A stretch of DNA of 64,000 nucleotides. Source: Argentina anserina (lineage: Eukaryota; Streptophyta; Magnoliopsida; Rosales; Rosaceae). Every line of letters starts with the position of its first letter. Position 1 is the stretch's first letter. Below are positions 23,850-34,312 of the stretch, one piece after another. Location of the stretch: positions 8,071,395 through 8,135,394 of the forward strand of contig NC_065878.1 in assembly GCF_933775445.1 (NCBI RefSeq), in the 5' to 3' direction. The translations under genes were made by a program, and so were the position numbers. The notes under the pieces are model-generated. The model made no database searches and was not told the origin of the DNA. It saw nothing but the letters and a program-made list of their open reading frames with translations.

Positions 23850-24640
23850 ACAATATGAACCATAAGATATGGCTTGTAGTGTCTTGTTTTACGGTATCCA
23901 TCTATACCTCCATCATTGACGCTACAGTTGTAACAATTCGCATGTTAGTGTTTCAAGTCCAACAATATGCATGTTTGTTAACGGATTATATTAACAGCTT
24001 ATCGTCCACATATTTTATGTGTCAAATTGCGCCTCCACAAGCACATAATGATGGGTTATTTGATGTTCAATTTTGTCTTTCAATAAGACATGAACTTCCA
24101 CCTATGTCCGCATATAAAGACTTTAACAAGCGATCTTGTTTAACCATTTTTGATGAGTCAATCTCTCCGTCGTTAGGGGGAGAGAAGAACAAGATTGTTC
24201 AAGCTAAACGAATTAGTTTTGTCGTGGTTTGTCCCACTGTGCCTCATCATGTTCCTAATAGTCATATAAATAGAAGTGACTAGATCAGGTATACATGCTG
24301 CAACTATGCCTGTAAGGATTGATGTCCGACAAATGGACATGTAGTCACTCTTTGTTGGTGACACGGTGACTCCATAAATGTGGTAGATGGTGTCACTAGG
24401 CCATGGCTCTTACGTACATGTCGAGAGACCACTTGGTTCGATAATACTTGTTGAATGCGAGTTATAGCACAACTTGATATATGATCAATGATACTCACTC
24501 GTATGTTTTCTTGGATGATGGTTATCATTAGGAGACGCCTCAATGTCAATACCAATCCAAAGAGAGATCTCGAAGAATGATGATGTTGAATGAGTTCGAT
24601 GTCGAACCATACATACTCTGTTGAAGCAAAATTCCAACAT
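23850..24640 (+). pseudogene. copia-2 integrase C-terminal remnant
   Basis: Shifting frames contain CQIAPPQ (family: 'VPIAPPQRTKMGPQ'), FDESISPSLGGEK and then MPVRIDVRQ (family: 'APARIDVP.GQ'). These are the C-terminal integrase and linker segments of the same subfamily as copia-1. The RT that should follow is missing: after a weak match to the RT start near 24630 the sequence passes to the 3' spacer. Confidence 0.65.
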
Positions 24641-24899
24641 TGTAGATTAGCCTACATGGAAAGTGTTATCTTGCAGGAATTGATGGTGTTGATCGGCCTA
24701 CGTCGCCGCCACAGCCTCCTGGAAAGCCGTAGGATCCAATTTTAACAAAAAGATAGGTCATTGGTCAGGTAATGCCAACACCGCACATGTAAATCCTATC
24801 AGTTATATCTTTGTTCGGCGTAGTGAGAAAGAGAAGAGTTTAGACTCATCCTATCAGTTATATCACAGCATGTTTACGACGTCAAATCCTATATCCTAA

Positions 24900-25696
24900 C
24901 ACAAAAGACACTTTAATGAAGCGATGCCATAATCTGTCCACATTCGTAGGTCAACTTCCACGGGACCTATATGGCAGCTCACTTATTGGAAAATGGTGAA
25001 TTGGATACCATTGGAAAGCTCTATCTGTCTACTTTCCAGGAACACCCACCATTTACAATATCTATTATATTGAGTAAGTTATAGCTATTTTAGTAAAATA
25101 GGACGGATCTATCCAGAACCTGCAGCTGAGTCAAATTCGACAGAGCTTTGTAATCCGCTATAAAAGAACTAGATTGTGAATCATATATCAATGGAAAGTC
25201 ACTGGTGTCTACTTTCCATAACTTTTCACGGTTCATCCATACCTATTGTATCGAAGATTTTATGATTGTTTAAGTGTGTGAAACTCATACCACGCGTAAA
25301 TATGTTTTTCATTGCAAACTCTTATTTTGAGTTGTTATGCAATTCTCTTTATTTTGATCCATGTATGGATAAGTGTACATGTTTGATTTAAGAACGTTTG
25401 GTGAGATTTGATATTCAAATCATTTACCAATTGCTACTTTTGAAGAATGTGAAGACCGTTCGTATACGCTATCTATCTAAACTCCAAGATTGAGTTACCG
25501 ATCATGGGGAGTTGTTTTGCAGACTTTAGGGAGACTCTATGCCACATATTATCTTCAATTGTAGTTGGTGTGTTGTGTTTTTTCCCCTTCAACCAAGCTT
25601 TTTATTTTACCCAAGAGGTTTGTTTTGCTTGGCAATGTTTTTAGCGAGGCAACAATATTGCACCATAACACATTAGGATCGCGATACAAAGGGGAG
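24900..25696 (+). other. ORF-less 3' spacer of copia-2
   Basis: Aligns with 16290-17081 of copia-1, including the TTGCAAACTCTTATTTTGAG phrase and the paired diverged halves. It ends in AAAGGGGAG, the polypurine tract, directly before the LTR start TGTTGTAGGAG. Confidence 0.68.
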
Positions 25697-25853
25697 TGTT
25701 GTAGGAGAATTACTCTTCGTAATCTTCCAGTGTATCTTGTCCTAATTAGTATAGATTAATCTAGATAAAAAATGATATATAATCGCTTATTCAACGAGAT
25801 ACTCAATGTAATGCCTATATATAAGGCATCTTTATCAATGAATAAAGATGATG
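25697..25853 (+). repeat. copia-2 3' LTR, first part
   Basis: Starts TGTTGTAGGAGAATTACTC and contains GCCTATATATAAGGC and TCAATGAATAAAG, which line up with the copia-1 LTRs. The LTR is cut at 25853 by the solo LTR; a weakly similar remainder continues at about 28032-28085. Confidence 0.7.
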
Positions 25854-28026
25854 TGATAGGAGCCTTTTGTGCAACGTTCTTAACATATTTTTACCTCTAT
25901 TTGTAGTTTGTTTAGCTCTTATTGTTATAGTCTTAAGTCATTTAGTCGAGTTAGGAGTCTTTGGTGGCGTTGGTTGCATTATGGTGCAAAAATAGGCTTA
26001 AAACGCAAAAATTGTCGAGAGTTCTATTTATAGTAGGATTCATTGTGGAACTAGGAAACCTAGTTAGATTAGAAATCTTCATTATTCGCCGTTTCTATAA
26101 CATTTGTGGTAAGTTGATAATCTTATTTGCATTAGGAGTCCCTTTGGGACTAGGAAACATACCAATTTGGAAAGTCCTACTTGAACTAAAACTCTTATTC
26201 CGTAACTTTCCTAATTGAACTTTTCTAATCTAGTAACTTACTTGATCGAGCAAGTTCCCTGTTGTGAAAATAGAAACTTTCCTAATCTAAATGAGCTTAT
26301 CTATTACATATGTGTCTTTTTTAAGACAACAATTGTCTAGATTAGAACATGGTTAACTTAATGTATTATCCTGTATTTATTCTTTTCTTTTCTTATTTTC
26401 ATATTTGAATGAAGAGATAATGCAAGAGAGAAAGAAGGAGAGTGCCGTGCAAAATAAAAGGAGAAGATAATTAACAAGAAATTAAGTAACGAACAGCTGT
26501 GAGAAAGGAAGAGAACAACTGTGCTACCCTTAAAACAAGGAAACCATGCAGCATATTTTAAGAGGAAAGGAGAGAGAGCACGACTGAAAAGAAGGAATTG
26601 ATCAAATGAGATTACACCCAACAATGACAAAATTAAGTGAAAGAAAAAGAGAGAAACAATAAAGAGATAAATGAGGGATTACTTAAACAAAAAGAAAAGT
26701 GCACATGAGAGAAAATGTAGCTAAAATGAAGGAATAGATAAGAGAGAGAGAGAACGACAGCCCACAAATTGAGGAGAAAAGGTCCAAGCTATAATAATCA
26801 AGGAGACAACCAAATTAAAAGAGAAAGAGAATGAGAGGAAGTCAAATCAGTTGAGAGAAATGAGAAGATAAAGACTGAACATAAAGAGAAAAGAGAGGAG
26901 CCATGTGATCTAACCTATGGAGGAAATCCCAACCGTGCATCCAAGAGTGAGTCTAGCCCATTATCGAGCAGCCTCTCTTCCTTTGCCTCTATAAATAGCA
27001 CATCATTCACACAGAAAAATGATCACTTCTCCTTAGCAAACAAGAGCCAAAACTCTTTTAAAATACCACCATAAACTCCCCACACAAAACAGCAAGCCGT
27101 CCACCATAATACCATCACCATCTCCACCGAGTTTCACCCATTGCAGCTGTACCTCTAAGGTTCTTACAACGTGTGATTCTCGCAACTCATCTTCATGCCT
27201 TCGCTCATTTGTGTTATTCTACAATTATTTGTCTATGAGGATTGTAGTTTGTTGTTTATGTGGAATCATTGGTTTTGTATTTGCCTCAGAATTTTCAGAT
27301 TATATTTGTTTTGAGACTATGCTGAACCTTTGTTCTTATAATTATTAAAATTTGTCTTTCTATTGTTGTGTTCTACTTTTCATGTAATGCTTTTAGCAAA
27401 TTTTCATATTTGTGCATATGAATTTAATGCTTGAATGCAGTCCCTAAGATTGTTTGAGTGCTATCTTCATCAACCATATTGACAAAAATCGAATCATGCC
27501 CTAAGTAGATTCAGTTTGTGTTAATTAAAGTGGAAAATTCTGGAAATTTACATGTATTCCATGGTGAGTGACGCCACCGTGAAGCATGTCTCCGACAAAT
27601 ATTTGGTGTTTATATGTGATCTTGTTTGATTCTAAGTGTTTTTAAAGTTGAATGCATGCAATTTAGGTGAGGCCCTAAGTCAACCTAAATGTTAATAGAA
27701 ATCTTGCATGATTAGATGTTCATCTAAGGCTCATCGGTGTCTAAAAGTATGTAATCAGTTGGGTTAGAATGCATGTTAGAACCAAACTTATAATTATATG
27801 GTACATTGGTAAATTTGGTTTTGTTTGATAAAAGAGAATATGATCATGTAAATAGTAGTTTATGTTGTATTTTAGTAGTTAAAAAAATCAATCTCAAACC
27901 CTCATTATTTGTAACACTAAAATTTTAGAGTTCTTTTCAATTCTCCGGACTGAACGATCCATGCTTATCATATACTAACGATGACATTTTATAGGGTTAA
28001 TTGTGTGACGCTCGCGCGTCTCATCA
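25854..28026 (+). mobile_element. solo LTR, 2173 bp, probably Ty3/gypsy
   Basis: Begins TGATAGGAGCC, ends GCGTCTCATCA, and is flanked on both sides by TGATG (25849-25853 and 28027-28031), a perfect 5-bp target duplication. No coding sequence is inside. A TATA box lies at 26990-26997 and a strongly purine-rich strand at 26390-26900. Length, the TG...CA ends and the tail wording (TTCTCCGGACTGAACGATCC then TATACTAACGATGACATT) suggest a gypsy LTR of the Tat/Athila group, but this assignment is tentative. A solo LTR arises by recombination between the two LTRs of one element. Confidence 0.82.
26990..26997 (+). promoter_or_regulatory. TATA box in the solo LTR
   Basis: TATAAATA in a CT-rich context followed by a CA-rich leader; likely the retrotransposon promoter. 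Inferred. Confidence 0.5.
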
Positions 28027-28085
28027 TGATGATTTTCCTTAATTGATGCGTATTACCTTCTTTTGTAACTGAATGATAATTTTAG

Positions 28086-29299
28086 TCAGAAATTGGAGGA
28101 GACTTGACTCTGAAGGCAGCTAGTTTTTATTTTCCCCAAAAATTAGGTAGTATGGTTTTGATTTCTATGCTAGACTGCTGAGGCTAATTCCGAGTTTATG
28201 CAATGAGGGCATTGGATTTAAAAATAATATTTTAACAAAAAAAAAAACAGACCTGACGCAGGGCGGGTTAAGTTCATTTCAAGTAAAACCAGATGGAGTA
28301 GTGAAGGCAAAAGGCATAGCAAACTGTAACCTGATGCCTCTATTGAAGCTACCCTGATCGATATAAACGATGGATGTAAGCTATACCAGTACTTATAAAA
28401 CTACATTTCGACTCCCAAATCAACGATGTAAAAAATTGTCCTCAGTCCTCTGCGTCCCTTGTATGTAAAGAGCATATGCTAGAATTTTGGTCCACTGGTT
28501 AAAGTTTTAATACGGAAGTTGAGAATGTAAATTTTTGTAAGTTCGATTTCATCTTGTGCATCAGTATTACATTCAATAGTAAGAAATAAACATTGAGCAA
28601 ATACAATGAAAGACCAGCTGACCAAAAAAGAAAACCAAATCAAATGGAAAATCAGTCAATACCAAAGAAAGTATCATTTAGCAAAATAACAAACACGACT
28701 GGGCTGAATAAAGAATCCTACAACGCATCTTTTTAGTTCAACATCAAAAGATGTTTACCCTCGACAATCTATTTTCCAGAAACACATGTATTTCTTGGCA
28801 CGACTTCTCTACAAAGCCCAGTTGATAATGATAATGGCAACTCTCAGATCATAATACAACAAATGCAACTAACAAGCGCATAAGTAAACAATCAACAGAT
28901 ATGAATTGAAATTTCTAAAATGAAATTGTCAGCCCATTTTGATGCGTATATAATTAGTTTCTCCACTACACAGTCCTTATCTTTTTAAATAGCACCACAA
29001 CATATATATGAAACCCAATCACGACTCACTGCCAGTATCGAAATTTTCATTATGATTTCCAATATTCATCTGTTATTCACAACCTGATGCAATTTCTAAA
29101 TGCAAAAACATAACAATCGTTTTCCAGACAATTAATAAACAAAAAGAAAACACCTTGCAAAGAGTTTCAGAACTAGCAACAATTGGGTAACATTCAAAAT
29201 TAGAGCAAACAACAATCCGTATTCTAAACACAATCAAACAAGCAGCTTACATCATAATCAATCCAAATGGGTTGGAAAACAAAAGATAAGAACTCACCC
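28086..29299. other. intergenic region, 3' side of the LYR gene
   Basis: No gene was recognised. On the minus strand, just after the LYR stop codon, GAGG/GTGAGT (about 29290-29298) looks like a good splice donor, so part of this stretch may be a 3'-UTR intron. Confidence 0.45.
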
Positions 29300-29590
29300 T
29301 CATTGAATATACTTGGGTATCTCTCCGTTCCTCAAGAGCGATAGAGAGTAGTCGGCAGCATCAACGAGGTCCTGAATGTTATGCAGTGATCTCTCCTCGG
29401 AAGCCAACATGAAGATGGCTTTGACCTCTGCTTTCTTGGCGAGTCTTGCAGCCAAATTCAGAGGCAGATTTGGAGAATTGATGCTTCTCCGTATCTGACG
29501 ATACAAAGACAGAACCTGTCCTCTGTTTCTAGCCAAGTCCTCTGCAGTTGCCCATATCAAACCCTTCATTTGTTTTGACAACAGAGACAT
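29300..29590 (-). CDS. LYR motif-containing protein (At3g19508-like)
   Basis: Single-exon CDS of 96 codons, ATG at 29588-29590 and TGA at 29300-29302. The LYR tripeptide is at residues 29-31 (VLSLYRQIRRSINSP), followed by NLAARLAKKAEVKAIFMLA and ending DAADYSLSLLRNGEIPKYIQ. It is a short Complex1_LYR-like protein very similar to what I know of At3g19508. LYR proteins usually act in the mitochondrial matrix as assembly factors that contact acyl carrier protein or the Fe-S transfer complex; the client of this one is not known. A second in-frame ATG at residue 8 (MKGLIWATAEDLA) may be the true start. No cleavable presequence is obvious. The reading frame is intact. Confidence 0.9.
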   Translation of the reverse strand: MSLLSKQMKGLIWATAEDLARNRGQVLSLYRQIRRSINSPNLPLNLAARLAKKAEVKAIFMLASEERSLHNIQDLVDAADYSLSLLRNGEIPKYIQ

Positions 29591-30077
29591 GCCCCGGCTT
29601 CACTTCAGACTTCGTTGTTCACATGAATAGGTGGAGTCACAGAGCGTCGTATCCGTATCTCTACTGAGCGCACCTTTTATATTTATCGAGATTTTTGTAA
29701 TAAAAAATTAATTATACCACATTTAAATAAATTAAAAACTCAATTTTTATATTTCTTATACAAATTAAGACATAATACCAAGTCTAAAAAATAAATTAAA
29801 AAAATATTAATAAATTAATACAAAAATATGCAAAATACCCTTATTTTCGTGATAATTAACAAATGTCGATCTAACAAATTTCTTTCTTCTCATTTTTTAG
29901 TTTTTTTTTGTAAATTTAAATTTTCCGGCCAAACCACCGCCAATTTGGAGGTGAGCCAATATATAAAGTTGTTCCTTATGTCATGAGCTTTCATTTAAGT
30001 ACCATATTGCATATGTTTTGAGAAATTTTGAATTTTTGAATTTTGCTAACCAAAAACCAAAATAGCAATTAGTTACT

Positions 30078-30325
30078 CAGTCGACTGTATTAGCTAGATT
30101 TATAGTCGACAGTAGCAGGTACCTTCCAAGTTGATAGTAGCATGTACTTTCCAAGTCGACAGTAGTAGTTAGATTCATAGTCGACAATAGCATGTACCTT
30201 CCAATTTGACAATAACAGGTGTCTTCCAAATCGACAGTAACAATTAGTTTTTAACTCGACAATAGCAGTTAGTTTTTATAGTCGACGGTAGCAGTTAGTT
30301 TTTATAATCGACAGTAAGAGATAAC
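30078..30325. repeat. degenerate tandem repeat, ~30 bp units (TCGACAGTAGCAG core)
   Basis: About nine units of 'aGTCGACAGTAGCAGttag' type. Two linkers alternate: TACCTTCCAAG in the first half and TTAGTTTTTATA in the second half. Spacing runs from about 25 to 33 bp. Units are diverged, unlike a CRISPR array. Confidence 0.8.
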
Positions 30326-30815
30326 ATCTTCATTCATAGTAGCAAACATTATGGGTCAAATAGGGGTAAAAAAGTAAAATATTTTATGACATGTAGCAAC
30401 TTGTCATCATTTGGTCCTTATTTACTTTATCAAATTAAGTAGTGAGTTATTTGTAAACTAAATTATTCTCTGATACTTTTGAATAGTTTGTTATTTTTGT
30501 AATGAAAATTAATTTAATTAAGTACTTTGTTATTTGTAAATTACTATTCTTGTTTGGCTCGGTGTTTTATCACGAACTTTTAATCACCATGCTAAAAGGG
30601 ATGGAGGGTTCATCATTTAGCCCGACGATCCGATGAGCCCACAGAAACCCGCAAACCCGATGGGTTTTCACTCGGCCCGGCCCGCGAGAAAGCCCGTCAA
30701 AGTCTGCTTCCGTGTTTAGAGGGTCGGACTTAGTTTAGAGATGTGAAACTCAGCCTAGCCGCCAAACACCTGTAAAACCCCGTGAGGCCTGGCTCATAAA
30801 AATCCGACAAGTAAT

Positions 30816-30820
30816 AAAAT
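30816..30820. repeat. target site duplication AAAAT (left) of the gypsy element
   Basis: AAAAT just before TGTAATAACCC; the right copy is 42051-42055. Confidence 0.9.
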
Positions 30821-31138
30821 TGTAATAACCCACGTTTTCAAACAATATTTGAATTTAATTAAATTCTTTTGAGTTGTGAAGTTTGTTTTAAATCGAATTT
30901 GAGTTGTTAGCAATCGTTACGAAACGGAAACGGAAGCGTTCCGAGAACGTTTAATAAGAAAACGTTACGTTTCCGAACGTAATTATCGACTTTTATTCCG
31001 TCGATCGGTTGCGAAAACTTTCTTCACGGAAGTTGTAGAGCTCGTCGATACGAGTTCGTGTATATGTGACGCGTTCGAATCGGACGTCGGAGGTAAAAGT
31101 TATTAACGTCGGAAGTTAGTTTCCGATTTGGAAACTAG

Positions 31139-31146
31139 TATAAATA
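31139..31146 (+). promoter_or_regulatory. TATA box in the gypsy 5' LTR
   Basis: TATAAATA in ACTAGTATAAATAGATAA, followed about 30 bp later by a start-like region and then a CT-rich leader. The same site is at 39165-39172 in the 3' LTR. Confidence 0.6.
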
Positions 31147-31689
31147 GATAATTATGGGATTAGGGTTTCCATAATCAGAAACCCTTTCTCTCCCCTCTCT
31201 CTCATCCCGCCGCTCTCCCTTTCTCTCTTCTCTCTCACTCTCTCGACCTTCTCTCTCTCACCCTCGGATCGTCGCAACCCGAGCTCTCCCATCCTCCTCT
31301 CCTTCACGATCGAACACCCTCACCTCTTCCCGAGCTCTCTCTCTCACCTTCGGATCGCTCTCTCCCCGAAACACTCCCACCGCACCTCGAAGATTTGCCC
31401 GGCGATCTCCCACACAGGGCTGCCGTGACGTGCACCGCTCGGCTCAACCACGTCGCGAGGACCACAGCTGCCACCCTTCAGCTCGCCTGCTCGAGACTCG
31501 CCGCCGTGAGGACGCCGACGTTGCCAAGCTTCTACAAGTCTCGGCAACGATCTTCATCGCCACCATCGAGCTCCAAACGAGCTTTCCATCATCATATTGA
31601 GGTGAGATACGTGCTAGGATGGATTGTGTGTTTGTTGTGTGATGTTTTTGGTTGATTTGGGAGGTTGTTGGTGGAGATCGGAGGGAGAG

Positions 31690-31915
31690 ATGGAAGGGGA
31701 GGTTACCGCCGCTTTAGGCGGCGCGTGAGGTTAGTAGGAGGGGGTACGAGGCGGCGTTAGGCCGCGGGGAGGAGGAGGAAGAAGAAAAGGAGAAGAATGG
31801 GGCGGCGGTGGCATCACACGCGCCTTGGTTGGCGTCGGCGCGTGGGCCCCACGCGCGGCCGGCCGGAGGTGGCGCGTGTGGCACACGCGCCGCCGTGTGA
31901 GGCGGTGTAAATAGT
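31690..31915. other. CpG-rich hairpin block in the gypsy 5' LTR
   Basis: Contains GCGCGTGGGCCCCACGCGC, a self-complementary stretch, and GGCGCGTGTGGCACACGCGCC split by a short loop. In contrast to the AT-rich rest of the LTR this block is very GC-rich. It recurs at +8026 in the 3' LTR. Confidence 0.7.
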
Positions 31916-32117
31916 TTCGACTGAAAGGGTATTTTGGTAATTTACTGTGTAACGGTAAAGGTAAATGTAAATTTTATTTACGTATGGTGAATGTAATTAA
32001 GTTTTACCTACGGTAAATGTAATTATAATTTACTTTCAGTAAATGTAAAAAAGTAAATTGTAAAAAGGGTAATTTAGTAAATTTTATTTACTGAATTTGT
32101 ATTTACATTAAATCGTA

Positions 32118-32432
32118 CGTATACGTACAGAAATACGTATTAATATTTATACGTACAGAAATACGTATTAATATTTATACGTACAGAAATACGTATTAAT
32201 ATTTATACGTACAGAAATACGTATTTAATATTTATACGTATAGAAATACGTATTTAATATTTATACGTACAGTAATACGTATTTAATATTTTTATACGTA
32301 CAGAAATACGTATTAATATTTATACGTACAGAAATACGTATTAATATTTATACGTACAGAAATACGTATTTAATATTTATACGTACAGTAATACGTATTT
32401 AATATTTATACGTACAGAAATACGTATTAATT
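32118..32432. repeat. 11-unit tandem array in the gypsy 5' LTR
   Basis: Units of 28-29 bp built as ATACGTACAGAAATACGTAT plus TAATATTT. AATACGTATT is a perfect palindrome, and ACGTA occurs twice per unit. The array is repeated at 40144-40458 in the 3' LTR, where two of the three LTR differences fall. Confidence 0.93.
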
Positions 32433-34026
32433 GAGTATTGTACAGTAACCGTGAATAGTGAACAGTGAGCAGTAATTTCGTATAAACCAAAATTGCTGAA
32501 CAGTAACCGTATATTACTGTTTTGGCATTTAAAGGTTTACGAAACGATTCTAAATGCTGGTTTTATCTTTTTAAGGTGATCGCTAAATCGAGGAAAGGGA
32601 TTATTATCGGAAATTGAGGATTTACGCTCAAGTCAATAAGGTGAGTAAAATCTCACTGAATTTACGAATCTACCCTCGTGGTGATTCAACATTTTGCAAG
32701 TGTGTTTATCAAATGAATTATAACATGTATATAATTTAGTGGACTACATATATATAGTATAATGGTAATAGGTACATAATATATATATAGTTCATTAAAT
32801 TATGTACTGTTATTAATGCATTAAAAATAGTCATTTCGGTGACGGAAAATTGAGCATGAGTATGTGAGAATATTGTACGTAATTCTTCAGGTGTTTATGA
32901 AATATGACATGTATAGGATATAGTGGACTATGTATATATTGTATAAATGGTAATAAATACGAATATATATAGTTTGCTATATAATATACTGTTATGATTT
33001 TTATTGTGGTGATATCGTGAAAGTTTTAAAACGTACAATATGATGAGTGATTATTGTACATGATTTTATCACGGAGAATGTTAAAAAAATTGTGATTTGT
33101 CTTCGGACGTGATGTGTGGTACAATATGATGTGTGATTATTGTACGTGATTTTTAACATTGAGATTGTTAAAATGTGAATTGTCTTCGGACCTGATTTTT
33201 GGCACAATATGATGTGAGATTATTGTGCGTGTTTGGCAAGTCGGAACCTAGCCTTTGGCCGGGCGAAAGTTACAATACAGTTAGAGCTCTAGTCTGTCTG
33301 CCTTAGTACTGCATGTGAGGTAACGGGTGGTTATCTGCTCATGGGTACTCGGTGTATTTTGGATGTTGGGTAGCGGGTGGCTATCCAATATCAACGGTGT
33401 ATTACGAGAGGGGTAACAGATGTGTACCAGCGTTCTTGGTACCCGTATTATAAATGCATTGGGTAACCAGAAGGGTTACTTAATTTCCTCATGAGCTTTT
33501 CATTTCCTATTTCTTTGGGTCAACCAGATGGGCTGACCATTGGCTCATGGGGGCATTTATATTTGTTGTGTTGTGATCTTTCGTATATATTGATATGCGA
33601 ACTGTATTGTGATTTTACTCATACGAGCTATAAGCTTACCGGGTTTGTGTTTACAATCCCGGTGCACCAATTCGATGGTGTAGGGGATAATTCTGCAGGT
33701 GCTGATTAGTGGTGGTTGAGTGACGACTACAGAGGCTCGAAGTCGTTCGGATCCTACTTGTGGTGAGATTTTAGCATGGATTCGTGTGTGAGGATTTGTG
33801 TATTTTCATTTGTGAGATTTGTGAGTGATTTGTGAGAATTATTACATTTCCATTTTGTGTATGGATTATAATTTGGGTTGTAATAATTGGTTGTCTGAGT
33901 TGTATTGAGAACTCAGAAATGATCCGCTGTTACACTTAAATGATTTCGATTTTATTGAGATTATTTTGTGTTTAACGACTTTAGAATTTTGAGTTTTTAA
34001 GCTCGAAATTTTGGGGTCGTTACAGT

Positions 34027-34039
34027 TGGTATCAGAGCC
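34027..34039 (+). other. primer binding site of the gypsy element
   Basis: TGGTATCAGAGCC two bases after the LTR end; complementary to the 3' end of initiator tRNA-Met. Confidence 0.95.
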
Positions 34040-34312
34040 TAAGTGCGTATTTGGCGATTATCAATATCATCCGGGAGCGATGATCCGACTGCAGGCGGGC
34101 CCCCATCACATGCTCCTCGGTATTGATATGTCGTCGGGTACGCGAGAGTGTTTTAGGAGCCATACCTAATGGTTTGGTCCTCCGAGATGTATCGTGATGA
34201 TACTTCGATGATTCATCATATGCTGAAATTTCATGTTAATACCTATTGAATCTGTTTTAGTTGAATTCGAGATTTCACAAGTATTGACTAAGTGTTTCGT
34301 TGTTTGAAGGTG

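Larger units (their letters stand above)
29591..30820. other. upstream region of the LYR gene
   Basis: 29640-29900 would contain the LYR promoter; AT-rich, no clear element. 30060-30330 holds a degenerate tandem repeat (listed separately). 30600-30810 is GC-richer with GGCCCGGCCCGCG and resembles decayed transposon ends; the gypsy element is inserted at its right end. Confidence 0.5.
30821..34024 (+). repeat. 5' LTR of the gypsy element
   Basis: TGTAATAACCC...GGTCGTTACA, 3204 bp. Regions in order: promoter with TATA box (31139), CT-rich leader, a possible splice donor (ATTGAG/GTGAGATACG near 31605), a CpG-rich block (31690-31915), a 28-bp tandem array (32118-32432), and repeated GGGTAxC phrases (33310-33480). 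Confidence 0.96.

Noticed and set aside
30078..30325. CRISPR-like or operator array (TCGACAG repeats)
   Set aside because: Units and linkers are both repeated and diverged; eukaryotic minisatellite is the simpler explanation.
31344..31655. Open frames inside the gypsy LTRs (also 39370-39681)
   Set aside because: Short, low complexity, present in both LTR copies because the DNA is duplicated; no recognisable domain.
32118..32432. CRISPR-like array of regularly spaced repeats
   Set aside because: Units are contiguous tandem copies without unique spacers and lie inside a plant retrotransposon LTR, duplicated in the other LTR.
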